Source: Adineta steineri (taxonomy: Eukaryota; Rotifera; Eurotatoria; Adinetida; Adinetidae). From it: a stretch of 64,000 nucleotides of DNA. The notes under the pieces are model-generated. The model did not search any database. It had not been told where the DNA came from and was given only the letters and a program-made list of their open reading frames with translations. Each line of letters opens with the position of its first letter. Within the stretch, counting starts at the first letter, position 1. The DNA is taken from contig CAJNOI010000041.1 in NCBI GenBank assembly GCA_905250115.1, forward strand, positions 1 to 64,000, given 5' to 3'. A program made the position numbers and the translations under genes. Positions 24,086 to 36,868 of this stretch are shown here, in pieces.

Positions 24086-24447
24086 ATGAAGCCTATAGTG
24101 TATGCATATCTTTTACTCGTTTGCTTTACTGCCAGTATTTTCTGTGGAAATTACACATATTATGGAGGTATAATAAAATACAATATCTTTTATATATTCT
24201 CTATAAATGAATTTTTTATGTTCGAATAGGTTTTGCATATAATACCAATACTGGAACAGTAACAAATCAAACAATGAGCACCTGTGTCTGTCAATGTTTA
24301 TTAACAAGTGGATGTTCTGGATTCACTTTTTTCAATTCAAGTCGTACATGTGCCCTTCTTGCAGACCTAAATATCACTGAAGATGAAGTTAATTTAAATA
24401 CCGATGCAACATTATTACTCGTCTCTGCTAATCTTGTTTATTCTTAA
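24086..24447 (+). CDS. Small secreted PAN/apple-like protein
   Basis: Two exons (24086-24167, 24230-24447) encode 99 residues. A signal peptide (MKPIVYAYLLLVCFTASIFC) precedes a compact Cys-containing module: STCVCQCLLTSGCSGFTFFN then SSRTCALLAD. The C-x-C-x-C...C-x-G-F-x-[YF] pattern is that of PAN/apple domains, which bind carbohydrate or protein partners outside the cell. The domain is shorter than a full PAN module, so assignment is tentative. N-glycosylation sites (NYT, NQT, NIT) are present. The intron is GTATAA...GAATAG, 62 nt. Confidence 0.6.
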
Positions 24448-25064
24448 TAAAAAAGAAAAGAAATATGGTAAAAAACATTAACAAATAATGGTTTATTTCA
24501 GTTGCTGTTGTTTCCTATTTTCTTCTAAATAAAATTTTAATCATTATTGTCTTTTTTTTTAATGAAAAAATGATAATAGGAGGTAATAAAACAACCGGCA
24601 TTCAGGTGTTATGAAGAAATTAATATATTCATAATGTTAGTTAATTGAGTGCATATATATATGAGTAAAAAGAAGTTCTCAGTTCAGTTTGATCTTCATA
24701 TACAATAACTGTCGAATATAATAGAAGGAAAAAGCAAGACAGATTTATGATGAAGTTAGATTATTCATGTCACGTCTTGTCACATAGATTTGCACACAAA
24801 AATAATCTGAAAACTATCTATTAGCCAGCGGGAATTGTTTATGTATAGATAAATATCTCAAATCATTGCACTGAACTAATAGCTAAATACCAAAACAACT
24901 TCTTTTTCTTTTCATTAGAATAATATGTTCGTCATTTTTTTTCAAACCAATAATCTATATCGTAAAAAAATGCGTCCTCTTTATTCGTTATACGTTCGAG
25001 GTATATACAAAAAAAAAAAAACAAACAAACAAATAAATCAATAATGTATTTTTTTCTTTTTCTT
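24448..25064. other. convergent intergenic region
   Basis: 3' flanks of two converging genes; AATAAA at about 24527. No gene seen. Confidence 0.4.
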
Positions 25065-27147
25065 TCACTTTATTGTAAATGTTGGATAGAATTTAACAAC
25101 CGTTGGCGTTGGTCCATTTGTTAATAATTCAATTTTTAATGGAGTTTTTTTAAATGATAAATCCGATGTTAGTTGATGTTGACTTGTACCAGTTGCAGCT
25201 GCATGAAATGTTGATAAAAGTGGATTACCTTTGATTCCACTACTACTAGCTGTACTACTATTTTCACGTTTTGAAAATTTTCTATGATGATCTATATGAT
25301 GTGAATGTTGATAATATTGAACAACAGGATTATCTCCACCAATACCAGCATTTCGTGCAATAATTAAACCATTTGATAAGAAAATATTCGTTTGTTTTGA
25401 TCGACCAAAATGTTTTATTAAATCCATAAGACATGAACGAAAATTTTTTCCACATAATGAATAAAGAAAAAAATTTATTGAAAAATTTGTATAAAATAAA
25501 TAAAATGTTAACATTTCAATAATTGATTCGTATGAAGATTTTTCATCATATGTATCATCATTTGAAAAGAAAAAATAATAAACTTTTAATAGATGCATTG
25601 GAGTATTTAATAATAAAAATGTTGTTGAAATAATCAATAACATTTTTGTTATACGTCGATGATATTTTGAACGTCGTAAACGATGTTCTAATAAATTATG
25701 TAAGATATATGTTGAAGGTTGAACATAATTACGTTCTAATAAACGATCATATTGACCTGATTTAAGTATAATTAATGAATTAAATGTAACAATAGTTAAA
25801 AAAGGAATGATAAATGTTAGAAAAAAATCTATTATATTCATTTGACGAGTAAAACGTAGCCAAGGACGTAATGTAACACAACGTGTTTCATATGGAGGTA
25901 ATGTTGATCGTTCTGAATTCGTTATTTCAATACCCGATGTCCATAATGCTGGAGAATAAAGTAATAAAGCTAGTAATGTCAATAGAACAACGGCATAACG
26001 AGCACGTGTTGATGAATTATATTGTGAACGTTTTAATGGATAAGCAACAACAACAAAACGTTCAGTAGTAAATGCAACAGTAAACCTCAAATAGCAAAAA
26101 ATAATAAAGATTATATGTACTTAAAAATCTATTTATAATAAAAATTTCTAAGCATTAATTACATATCTGTCTCAGTATATTTCATTAAATATCGTCATTA
26201 TATTGTTTATTCCTTGATTCATAGACTATATTATTCTTCATAATCTCTATATATTACCTTGAATATATATCAAGGCTCAAAAACAAGAAAAACCTAATAG
26301 ATATTTATTATAGCTATTAACCATCAAAATCTAACCACATGATATATTTCGTTTAACTATAATTCATATTAACGAAATCTTCTTATACTTTTTAGAACTA
26401 AAAGCGGAGTCACATAGTGTAAAAGGAATGTCTGATATAATTATATGTATGTTATCTCTATAAGTAAGCTTATGATATATTGTCATCGTTATTTTAAATG
26501 CAGAAGAAACTCATCAATCTCTTTAAAAAAACAATTGTTTTTGTTAGCTTCATTGTTTTATGGAAAAAATATGAAGATACACACAATCCATCAATTTAGA
26601 CTGATTATACTAATAAAAAGGAAAACATAATAATGTATTCAGGCATGTTTTTTTGACTTATGCTAAATTTATTGAAAAAGAACTTACCATACTGATAACG
26701 AACTAAAAACTGTCGTTAAATATACAGTGAATTGACAAATTCCATTATTATGAAATATAAAAACATGTATATTTTCAAGCCAAATAAGTCCCAAACATAG
26801 TAGATAACCATTGTCAGATATAGAAAGAGCAGTTAAATATAAACTACAACTTAAACGTCTAAATGATATTAAGAGAAAAAAACAAATTAATTCAGTTTTT
26901 TTCTTCATTGTCTATCAGTATTATTTTTCTCATACCTTAATTTACTTCGAACAAAAACATAACATGATATAGAATTACCAATAAAACCAAAAATGATAAC
27001 AATTGCCATATAAACAACACCGAAACGTTTAAGTAAATGTTGAAAATATTTAATTGAATTTCCATTTGAATCGATATTCTGCATAGCTATCGTAGCTACT
27101 GATATAACAGATGAATCAGTATAGATGGTTGCATTTAGTCTTGGCAT
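25065..27147 (-). CDS. Rhodopsin-class GPCR, neuropeptide-receptor-like
   Basis: Three exons on the minus strand (26936-27147, 26688-26858, 25065-26085) sum to 1404 nt, 467 residues. N-terminus carries N-glycosylation site NAT. TM1 has IIFGFIGNSISCYVF (GN), TM2 LTALSISDNGYLL (LAxAD equivalent), then a Cys before TM3 (NGICQFTVYL). TM3 ends TTERFVVVAYPL, an ERF in place of DRY. The second extracellular loop contains TRCVTLRP. TM6 is MLLIISTTFLLLNTPMHLL, and TM7 has NFSINFFLYSLCGKNFR, where NFFLY replaces NPxxY. The overall pattern resembles protostome peptide receptors of the FMRFamide/TRH-receptor type; no ligand can be named. The first intron is 77 nt, the second 602 nt. The tail is long, polar and His/Ser-rich. 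Confidence 0.85.
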
Positions 27148-28703
27148 TTTTATCTAAAGAATAAGAATCAACATGAATTTTGGAATAATAACTATTCTTT
27201 TTTTTTCATTAGAAAGGATGAAAAAATAGTTTAAAAAGAGAGATCACAAAGTCCATAGATATTTATAATAATAATAAGAAAAAAACAACAGACTATTTCT
27301 AAATTTATCGGATTATAACAAACAGTGTGGGTAGAAAGGACATGATTACTAATAGCTAACAGTGTGCATCTATCATGTTACTATATGTTCAATGGGATGC
27401 AAAAAAAGAGAAAAGAGAAAACTTACATATTCATCGTAGTGATGGCATAACTTATTCAGAAAAAGTAAGCAGGAGGATATTCCTAACAGCTAGATTCGTA
27501 AACAAAAGTATATATAATTGTTCTAGTTGGTTAATCAATAGAACAAAAGAATACAAAAGAAGTCGTTACTTTTAGACTTATAAAAACCTTCGATATGTCA
27601 TCGAACTATTCATTTTACTTAGTTCGATTATTAATCTATGTCTGATTATTTCTTAGATCTTATCAGTCTATTCTAATATAAATAAAAAAAAGAAGAAGAA
27701 AAGAAAAGAAGTGTATGCTTAAATACTTGTTGAATCAATTATATAAGAATCATAAGAAAACTCTCATGTGTCTATTTACTACTCATTATATTTGTTCGTT
27801 CTCATCATCACATTTATTACTAGTGTTATTACTAAAGGATACAATATCGTTTAAACGAGATTTTCTTCTCCTCCTTTGCTGTTCTTTCTCTTTACACTTA
27901 ATGCATTCTTATGAACTTTATCGTGTACTCTGCATGCATTTTATATTATTAATCTGAATGGGATTCTTTAATGAACACAACAATACCTGATTCATGTGAT
28001 GTACCTTAATAGGAAAATGACAAATATACATAAATAAATTTCAAGAATATTTGTTTTAGACCTTATTAGCTAGTCCTTCATTGTCTTTATTCTCATTACC
28101 TTCTAACTAATTTATGTCATTTTAATTCTTATAAAAAAAAACTAAACATAATGAAAAACAACGTCTTATTGACTTCAATTCATTCTTTGAATATTATTAA
28201 TATTTTTCTCTATTATACATACATATATTTCGTACTTGTACGGGATTCATTGTTAAAGGAAGAAGACAAGGACATCATTTACTTTTCGAATATTTTATTT
28301 TTAATGAACCTCAAAAATAATTGACAAGAAAAGTAGAAGAAGAAGTAATATTTATGCGACTAGATTTTATGAATAGATATATATGTTCGGTTGCATGCAG
28401 ATAGTGCACCTAAAGCATTAGATTACCTGTCGTTGTCAAAAATTGTCTGTTTGCTTCAGGCGATATACGAGATAGATAAACATAATCTAGTGTAGCAATG
28501 ACAAGCACACAGCAACTTCGAACATATGCGCATGCACTTATCATAAAAATGGATAATCGATATACTACTAGATGTAGTGTTGCCATTTATTTGTGCATTT
28601 AATATATCTTTTTGAACGACTGTCATGACCATGAAAATTGATATTATGAACATGTCTTATTTACAAAAGATATGGGCGACATAGAAATGATATACAACAG
28701 CAA

Positions 28704-28785
28704 TAGTAGGAGGAGGAGTAGCACTAGTAGTAGTAGTATTATTATTAATAATAGTGATAGTAAGAAGTAGAAGTAGAAATAGTGA
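28704..28785. repeat. Imperfect AGT/ATT trinucleotide microsatellite
   Basis: Runs of (AGG), (AGT) and (ATT) units followed by AGAAGTAGAAGTAG; simple low-complexity repeat. Confidence 0.7.
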
Positions 28786-29046
28786 AGCTTTTAGTGTCAA
28801 ATGAGAAAAAAGTATAGGCACTACTATCATCATAGAATCAAATCAAGGCCTTGACTAATTGAGACATACACATACATCATAGGCTAAGGCCGTCGATACC
28901 ACACACGTCGACCAGTCTTTTTAGAAGAAGTTCACTTTCTCTTCTTTTCTCTTATATTCAACCTTCGCTTGTCGGCTTTGATTACACGACAGCATCAGAA
29001 TGAAATACAGACAACTACTGTAGAATACTATAATGGACAGACAAGT

Positions 29047-29081
29047 ATAAGGTGGAGTAGATATTGTAATCTCCACCTTAT
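29047..29081. repeat. Perfect 11-bp inverted repeat
   Basis: ATAAGGTGGAG and CTCCACCTTAT flank a 13-nt loop; GC-richer than its surroundings. Confidence 0.6.
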
Positions 29082-31603
29082 TATAATCTATATCAATCTA
29101 CACGACTACTATTTCGATTAAATATAATGAGTGTATGTTTCGCATGAATTGAAAGTGAACATTCATTGATGTTTGATAAAAAAAAACATATCAGATTGTT
29201 TTTTATTGAAGGCTTGAAATATTCGTGTTTGAATAATGTTTCATAACACGTTTTTTTGATATGTTAACTTTGAAAAAAATCGTTTTTACTCTAATGATTG
29301 TTCAATAGATTATATCACTTTAACTTAAGAGATACAAGACACATGTATGATTGAACTATTAATAGAGCGAATAATATAGTGTCATATTGAGATTTGATCA
29401 TATCTTAGATAAAAAGCAACATAATTTTTTTTAATGAAAATACACAATGATGGACATATACTACTCTTATACATTGGTTAAGAAGACTTTTTTTTTCAAT
29501 ACATTCATCTATAGTTACGAAATAAGAGATAGATTAGGTATGTGAATGCCAAAATATGAGCAAAGAACAAACATATAGTAGGCGTATAAGTACTTGAAAC
29601 AATTGACGCTAATGAACGTCAATCACAAATCTATTATAGGAAAACTTGCATTATTAATATGTCAACGCCATACAATCGAATGATCTTATTGTGTGCATGT
29701 ATACAGGAAAGAGAATATATATATCTTCTATAAACGAATCAACGTCATACATCACAAATCCATATGTATGGATGTTAACATCAATATTGATAAAAATCTC
29801 TTGACAAAAACATCTTAATTTAATTTTCGTTATCTCATTGTACTCTCATAACTTCATGAACTTATAATTGACTATATTCATTAACTTCTCAATCAAGAAT
29901 AAAAAGAATTGTATAGGATATCTAACATTGAATATATATATATATACAATTATCTATGAATTTTTCCCTCATAGTACTGATATATCAATGACTTTCTCAA
30001 TTGTAAGCTTAATACATGAAACTTTTCATATAATCTATACACAGATGACATTTAGTTTTAAGTACAATCCTTCTTCTTTCTTTTTTATTAAAAACAAAAA
30101 ATAAAATTGCATTATTTATGCTTTTAATTTGTTATTAAAAGTAAGTTCTTTATACTTCGTATAAGAAATGTAAAAGTATGATGAGTTCAATTTTATATTA
30201 CTTTTTGATTTAGTATCAATATTTTATTACTTTATTGCAATTATTCTTTTGTAATAAATTGAAAATAAAGAACTTTCTTTTATGAACTGTTTCTTTCACT
30301 CTCTGATCAATAATTTATAACAACACTTATCATTTTTTTACTCAATGCCGCTTATATTTCGACTCGGAATATTATCATTGAATAAGAACAGTAATATCAA
30401 TCAGTGAAATATATTCAACAGATATATTATTAGCTACTACTAACTAATCTTACTATTAAGGAATTATTAAGAAAAATTTACGTTCAAATTATTTGCTATT
30501 ACAACTGAATAAATGATAAAAAGCAGCTTCAATGAATATTAATATTAGAAGATATTATCAGCAAGTCAAGTGTTTGTACTAATGCTTTGATTAAATAAAG
30601 ATCAATCATATCTAGACCAATGACTAATACAATCGAGTTAGTTAATAAGTAATTCTAAGAACGAGTATTTAAAAACAGATTCCTATGATTTTCATCTCTT
30701 CTAAAATTGAACTTACATATTATTATGATTTCTAACTGAAACTTTTCCTATAAATAGATTTATATCACTTAACAGATAGAATCGAAAACTTCTCTTTTGT
30801 TTAGACAAATAGATAAATAATAATATAAACATACGTTTTAATTGTTGTTGAAAAAAGAGTTTTATAAAATAAAAATCGTCAGAAACTATTTGAATAAAAA
30901 TATAAAATAGTGTCGAACGGTATTTATTAATAATACTAGTAATACATATTTCGATTTTGTTATTTATAGTAGATTATAGATCGTATCCATAATGGTCGTA
31001 TGTCATAAAAGACTAAAAACAACACTCTATCATAATTAACATCAAGATACTATTTTATCAATATCAAAACAAAAACTCATCGTGTATGTTTACTTCCACT
31101 ATACGTTGAAAGAATGATGGAAATGACATGATAACTTCCTCTCCTCCTTCTCTATTACACCCTACTATCAATAGTACTATCCATGTATCGGATATTACCC
31201 TTATCAACAATTGATTTTTATGACACTAATTTTTCATTTGAAAATAGATTATAGATAAAAACAAAAACACTTCTGCTTCTTTTTCTTCTAACAAGATAAT
31301 TGTCCGATAGAAAAAATAATATCTATATATATATATACGAAATTTGGTCATTTACAAGTAAATTTATTATCATTAATTTTTTTTATGAACTTTTTTTTAA
31401 TTTTAATCTATTACAAAAAAGAAAGAAGAAGTAAACAAATAAGCAAACAAGCAAACGAAAGCATAGAAAAGATTGAAAGTCGACTGAATTTCATTTTTTT
31501 TTGTATCATTATGATCAACTCATCGTAAATGGAAAGCAAGTTATTCAACAAGTAACACAACTGTACATAATAAAAAAAAAACAAACACAAATAATTGAAA
31601 AAA

Positions 31604-32607
31604 TCACAATGGTACTTCTTCGAATAAAGAAAATGGTTTTCGACGATATTCAAGAATTGATTCAAGCACCCAATCAGATGATACAAAATGTATTCCTAAT
31701 GAACGACATTGATCATAATTATTACGTCTTTCAGAAACATATAACATATCACATAGAACAATAATTTGATATTTATCAAGTAAACGTTGTGTTACACATG
31801 TTATTATTTGACCACCACATGTTGTTATTAAATCTTCTAAACGTTCATTTGTCATTTGTATATCAGAATTTTCTGTACATTTTATCATAAAACAAATATT
31901 TTGAAAAAGTGAATGACGTTTTGATATTAAACGTGAACGATGCGGACCACCATGTGGATGAACATCCGTATCATCACCTTCAATTTCATAAGGTGATTCA
32001 TCCATAAGTCGATCACATTTAACAGAATCTTGAATCCAACGGTATGATACACAATAGCAATGATGTGCAATAGCTTCAATTAATTTCATTGATAATGGTG
32101 AACGTAATGGATTATGTTCATCATTTGTTATTAAATGTGTTGTTCGAGAATCAATGGATGTTGTTTGACAAGCTGATGGAAATTTTTCTAAGAATTTATC
32201 AACAAATTCCTAAAAGAATAAATGTAAAATTCGTTTTTTGTTTTAAATAAATAAATAGAAAATCATACTATTTGATAAGCTTCAAGACATGTAACAGCAA
32301 TAACAATTGGCCGGTTAGGATCAGTCTAAATAATTTAAAATAATGCATTTGTACATCACAATAAAAAATGAGTACATACGCGAAACAGAATTGGCACATC
32401 ATCGGTATCCATTTCAGCGATTGTAATTGTTGCTGGTGTAATAACATTTCTTAGACTTGATTCATCGGTTAATGTAGAATTTTCTTTTGATAAAGAAAAT
32501 TCATCATTTGATTTATTAGAAATAGATTTTTTTTGACCGGAATTATTGTTTATTTCATTTAAAGCTGCTAAGATTTGTTGTTCAGGATGAGCAAGTCTTT
32601 TATGTTT
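31604..32607 (-). CDS. BRCA1/BARD1-type tandem BRCT protein, C-terminal part
   Basis: C-terminal exons of a DNA-damage-response protein on the minus strand: 32380-32607, 32269-32325 and 31604-32210, in frame. The first exon is polar linker. The first BRCT begins about RPIVIAVTCLEAYQIVEFVD and includes RTTHLITNDE and the Trp helix CYCVSYRWIQDSVK. The inter-BRCT linker has YEIEGDD then GPHRSRL, strongly reminiscent of BARD1 (YEI...GPRRSRL) and BRCA1 (FEVRGD...GPKRAR). The second BRCT contains LITTCGGQIIT and the Trp helix HFVSSDWVLESILEYRR. Such tandem BRCTs bind phosphopeptides at DNA breaks. The gene continues upstream: the exon at 32607 has an acceptor (TTTCTTAG), but the next exons fall in or beyond the assembly gap. 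BARD1 versus BRCA1 cannot be settled without the RING end. Confidence 0.75.
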
Positions 32608-32778
32608 CTAAGAAAAAAAAAAAAGATTTTTTATTATAATTCCATTAGAGTATAGCTTGAATCAGTCAGGGTTTTATCAATATAAATAATCGAATTATCT
32701 CGTTAATGATTTATATCTGTTGTTTAATTATTACAACAACATAAGATGTTTCTCTCTCATTTTTCTTAACAAACAACA

Positions 32779-32878
32779 NNNNNNNNNNNNNNNNNNNNNN
32801 NNNNNNNNNNNNNNNNNNNNNNNNNNNNNNNNNNNNNNNNNNNNNNNNNNNNNNNNNNNNNNNNNNNNNNNNNNNNNN
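32779..32878. other. Assembly gap (100 N)
   Basis: Exactly 100 undetermined bases, the conventional size for a gap of unknown length, so true distance across it is not known. Confidence 0.99.
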
Positions 32879-33017
32879 TCCTTGTTGACACAGCAGAGAA
32901 GAAAAAAGTTCGTTGTAAAAAGGTGAATTATATTCTTGCGTTATCTCTCTTAATCCACACCTACACCCATACCCTCAAGATATAAGCTTCATATGCTTTT
33001 TCAGGTGATGAAACAAC

Positions 33018-33134
33018 CTAATATCGTTCAACTGAACTTGACCAATGATGAGCTGTAAGCCAATTGATACCATCATAAATTAGAATAACATGATGACCAG
33101 CTTGATGAAATCTACGGCATACTGTTATAGCTAG
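33018..33134 (-). pseudogene. Fragment resembling the N-terminus of an ATP-grasp-type enzyme
   Basis: 39-codon minus-strand segment between stops: LAITVCRRFHQAGHHVILIY then DGINWLTAHHWSSSVERY. The pattern (small/hydrophobic strand, R-x-F-H-x-A-G-H-x-V-I, then W-x-T...W-S-S-S-V) recalls N-terminal pre-ATP-grasp regions of bacterial/fungal carboxylate-amine ligase-like proteins. No start codon, and stops on both sides. Probably a remnant; homology is a guess from pattern. Confidence 0.3.
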
Positions 33135-33666
33135 TTATTTAATAACAATCTTGAAATTCGACAAGAAATATCGTATATGTAATCTAAACATGAGTATTTT
33201 ATTCATATCACTTTGAAGATAGTATTTCCTTAATGAATACAATTGCGAATTATAAATAGGTAACAAAAATTTTCTTTTCTATTCTTTTCTATATATTACA
33301 TATGCGTGTATTTTTTACGCCATCTATATGCTTTTCTACTCCTATAATGCGATTCGATGTTACTCTGCTGTAATATAAATGTTCAGTATTGATTTGTATG
33401 GATGACAACGTATTTCATGACGTAGATATACACGTACGTCAATCATACCAAAATCATATAACCATGACTTATGATACTAATCAATGTCTAATTGAGCGAA
33501 TAAGAAAGAACATGTGTATATCTTGCAGTTAAAACTTTGACAATAATTTGACAAATCAAATCCGGTTTAAAAAAACATAAAGCACTTCGTTTCTCTTATT
33601 GAAGGACAAGGTTCTTTTCGTCATTAAATAACGAACACTTTGCATCGCTTATAAAAAAAAATCGAT

Positions 33667-35401
33667 ATGCGTTGTTCATTCCAATTTTTACTACGTCGTT
33701 TATTGCATTCACATTTAGTCGAAGTTATTCTATGTTTACAGGTAAGATCTATGCTTCTCATGAAGAATATTTATTTCAACTAAAACAAAAAGAATCTCGT
33801 TTCCTCTCTAGACATTCTATTATTGTTTGGCTGCATCTATTGCTCAATATATTTATAATTATTATCTTACATCATACATTCCAACAACAGGTAGTCTACC
33901 TCATACAACTTCACTACCAAAACAGAATGATTTTGGTCAATGTAAAGATCAATCTAGTTCAGCACCATCTCAGCAATGGGCTCAAGAACAATCTTCAAAT
34001 CTATTTTTCTATCAAACAGTAGCAGCAAGTATACCTACTATTGTTATGACATATATATTAGGATTATATACACATGAACTTGGTAGAAAATTTGTTCTTA
34101 TTTTAACTATGTTCGGTAATGTTTTTCAATATTTGATTTGGTTATTAATTATTTACTATCGAGTAAGTTTAAAATTAAGAATAAAAGTTCGAGATTATTC
34201 TCTATCTATGAATAGTTACCCGATTATTGGTGGTATATAGCTGCATTTACATCAAGTTTAGTTGGTGGTGGTAATGTTTCAAGTTTTATTCTTAATTTAA
34301 TCATTACTGATAGTACAGAAGAATCAGAAAGAACATCAAAATTTCTTCGTATTGGTGCTCTATGTACAGCTGTTGGTGCTCTAGCTTCATTTCTTATTGG
34401 ATTTTGGATTGAATATCGTGGCTATCTTGAACTTTATTGGACAGCATTATTTGTTCAATTATTAACAATAGTAATTGTCTATCGTTATATGAAATCACAC
34501 ACATTTGTACCTGTCATATCACAAAATTCATCTAATCATAATAAAACTACAAATATAAATAGTAAATGTAATCAATTAATAGAAATATGTACAGTGTTTT
34601 CACCAAGACATACATATCGTTCACGAAAACGCTCACTTAGTTTAATTATTACACTTATAGCATTTACTTTTCATTGTCTAGCATCATTAGCATTTGGTGT
34701 TCCATTTCTATGGTTCCAATTGAATTATCCATTTTGTTGGTCAGGTAAATATAATATTACGAATAAAATGTGATAAAAAAACTTCTTGATTTTTTTCTCT
34801 AGCTAAAGACATTGGGTATTATAATACAATATCATCTATTGTTTGGTGTATTGGTGGTATTATTGGAATGAAAGTTTTGACTTCAATACGTTATAGTGAT
34901 GCTACTATCTGTTGTATATCACATATATTTTTTATTTTATCAGCTTTATGGACATCTCAAGCATATTATACTTGGCAATTATATGCAGGTTTATTAATAT
35001 CACCATTTACAACATATCAAGGTTCATTAACATATTCGATTATATCAAAATGGTTAGAACCAAATGAAATCAATAATGCTTTTACATTTGTAACTGAAAT
35101 CAATACAATTTTAAATGTATTTGGAAATTCATTTTTCAATTATTTATATTCGATTACAGTTAGTTATTCAAGAAATTTTACATTATTATTAGCAGCTGGA
35201 CTTGGAATTATTCCATTTATTCTTAATTGTATCTTATATTTCGTAACTAAAAACATTCCTGATGAAAGTGATGATCGTGTTACAGAATGTAAACCAATAT
35301 TGATACCAGATCATTTACCAATAAGAGTACCGGTAGGTACTGAAACGATTCTCTTACCAGCAAGTACTGTGAGAAAAATAATAAAAACTCAACAGATCTG
35401 A
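33667..35401 (+). CDS. SLC46-like major facilitator transporter
   Basis: Twelve-TM-type carrier of the SLC46 group (proton-coupled folate transporter relatives). Exons 33667-33741, 33812-34162, 34216-34744 and 34803-35401 total 1554 nt, 517 residues. The first extracellular loop holds a Cys and many polar residues; then FFYQTVAASIPTIVMTYILG followed by LYTHELGRKFVLILTMFG, the cytosolic loop motif (G-x-x-x-[DH]-x-x-G-R-[KR]) between TM2 and TM3. Middle loop after YWTALFVQLLTIVIVYRYMK is polar and Ser/Asn-rich. The second half starts LSLIITLIAFTFHCLASLAF. Substrate unknown. Length and architecture are complete; introns 53-70 nt. Confidence 0.75.
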
Positions 35402-35695
35402 AAAATATTTTTATTTTTTTGATTTCAATTTATTCTTTGATCAAAATTAGTTATTTTTATTTTGTTTGCTTTTAATGTACAAAACCTATAGTCAAAACGA
35501 ATAAGAATTTGTTAAATAAATAATATACTTATGAAGGATGATTACTGATTTGTTGTTAAAATACATTACGTAATAGACAATTACGAAGATAATCTTTTTT
35601 CAAAACTACATGTATTAATAAATTAAAAAACTAAAGTTTTTATTAACACTCTTTATCTTAATTTTACTAAAAATCAAAAACAAAAGAAAATGAAC
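35402..35695. other. convergent 3' intergenic region
   Basis: Short spacer between the SLC46-like gene and the mitochondrial carrier; AATAAA near 35516. Confidence 0.4.
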
Positions 35696-36868
35696 CTATG
35701 ATGAATTTAAATCATCTCGCGAATAATAAAGAACAAGTTCAAACACAAGCGCACTTATAGCTGATAATGGTCCTCGAGACATTAATTTTGGTAGAACACC
35801 TCTCAATAATCCATGCATACCTTCTTCACGCCATAAACATTTAAGACCGTGAAACATATTATTATATAGAGTTGTTGATGATGTTGTACCTAATGTATTA
35901 ATATTTTGTGTTTGAATACGTGTTTTAACTACATCTAATGGATTAATACAAGCTGATGTAATTGTTCCAGCAACAAAACCAGCTGCAAATTGTGGAAGAC
36001 GATGAACATGACCTGCTTTTTCATCCGATGATTTCGACCATGTAATATAAGGTAGTATTGATGGACGATAAAGAAAAAGTTTTACATTTTCATAAGCCAT
36101 CCACCATATAGATGAAGCAAGTGCACTAACAATAAATGTTGCACCAAGTCCACGATAATAACCTTTAATACCTTCGTTAACATAAATTTTACGTATAGCA
36201 TCTAAAGATGATTTATATGGACTATTGGCAACTTGTAAACGTTGCACAATAACATCACTAGGTACATAAAAAAGTATACTAACAGCATCAGCTAAAAATA
36301 TTCAAAAAACAACAACATGATTAATAAAAAAAACGTTTATAAGAGTATTTGAATTACCAAGGGCGCCAGCAATAAATGGTGCATAAAATCTTGTAGACAT
36401 ATTTGTTGCTGCATTGAGTTGATCTCTAGTAGAAATATAAACACCTAGATAAAGTCCATAAGCTGGCAAACTAGCGATATTTGAAAACCAAAAACCACGA
36501 TATAACGGTGAAGCTTTTGTACCACTACTTGATTTTGTTAAACTACTGCGTATATGATATCGAAATGATTGCAAAAGTGTTAAATTACGTCGATCACTTT
36601 GTTCACGAGTTTTTATAACAAATAACCTATTTAAAATATTTAGTATAATTAATTAAGCTAATAATAATTATGAATTAAAATATAATACGTACGGATAGAA
36701 AACAGCATTTTCAAGAGTTGATGAAACAGCGATTAAAGCACCGAATTTAAATAAATTAACATCTGACCATTTTGTTGTATGTGGATCAAATGTTTCTTTT
36801 GTATTTTTCACTGTTTCTGAAATTGGTGTCTGATTATTAGTTTCGGAATTGACAGCACTAACAACCAT
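35696..36868 (-). CDS. SLC25A44: Mitochondrial carrier, SLC25A44-like
   Basis: Six-TM inner-membrane carrier; SLC25A44 imports branched-chain amino acids in mammals. Exons 36693-36868, 36358-36626 and 35696-36291 on the minus strand total 1041 nt, 346 residues. Three repeats carry carrier motifs: NAVFYPLFVIKTREQ, then VPSDVIVQRLQ, then NPLDVVKTRIQ, matching P-x-[DE]-x-x-[KR] with a degenerate first copy (PLFVIK), as in SLC25A44. Other family-like segments are SPLYRGFWFSNIASLPAYGL, YYRGLGATFIVSALASSIWW and GLLRGVLPKLMSRGPLSAIS. An extra N-terminal stretch precedes KWSDVNLFKFGALIAVSSTL. Alternative assignment within the SLC25 family is possible but this subfamily fits best. Confidence 0.8.

Larger units (their letters stand above)
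27148..31603. other. 4.4-kb gene-poor region
   Basis: No coding region supported on either strand; all short frames lack splice partners and family features. Contains a trinucleotide-type repeat and an inverted repeat listed separately. Probably holds regulatory DNA of the receptor gene, though nothing specific can be shown. Confidence 0.5.
32608..33666. other. intronic/intergenic region containing the assembly gap
   Basis: Apart from the gap and a short ATP-grasp-like fragment, no coding exon is evident, although missing 5' exons of the BRCT gene are expected here. Confidence 0.4.

Noticed and set aside
31501..31764. Plus-strand frame over the BRCT exon
   Set aside because: Antisense shadow of the BRCT coding exon.
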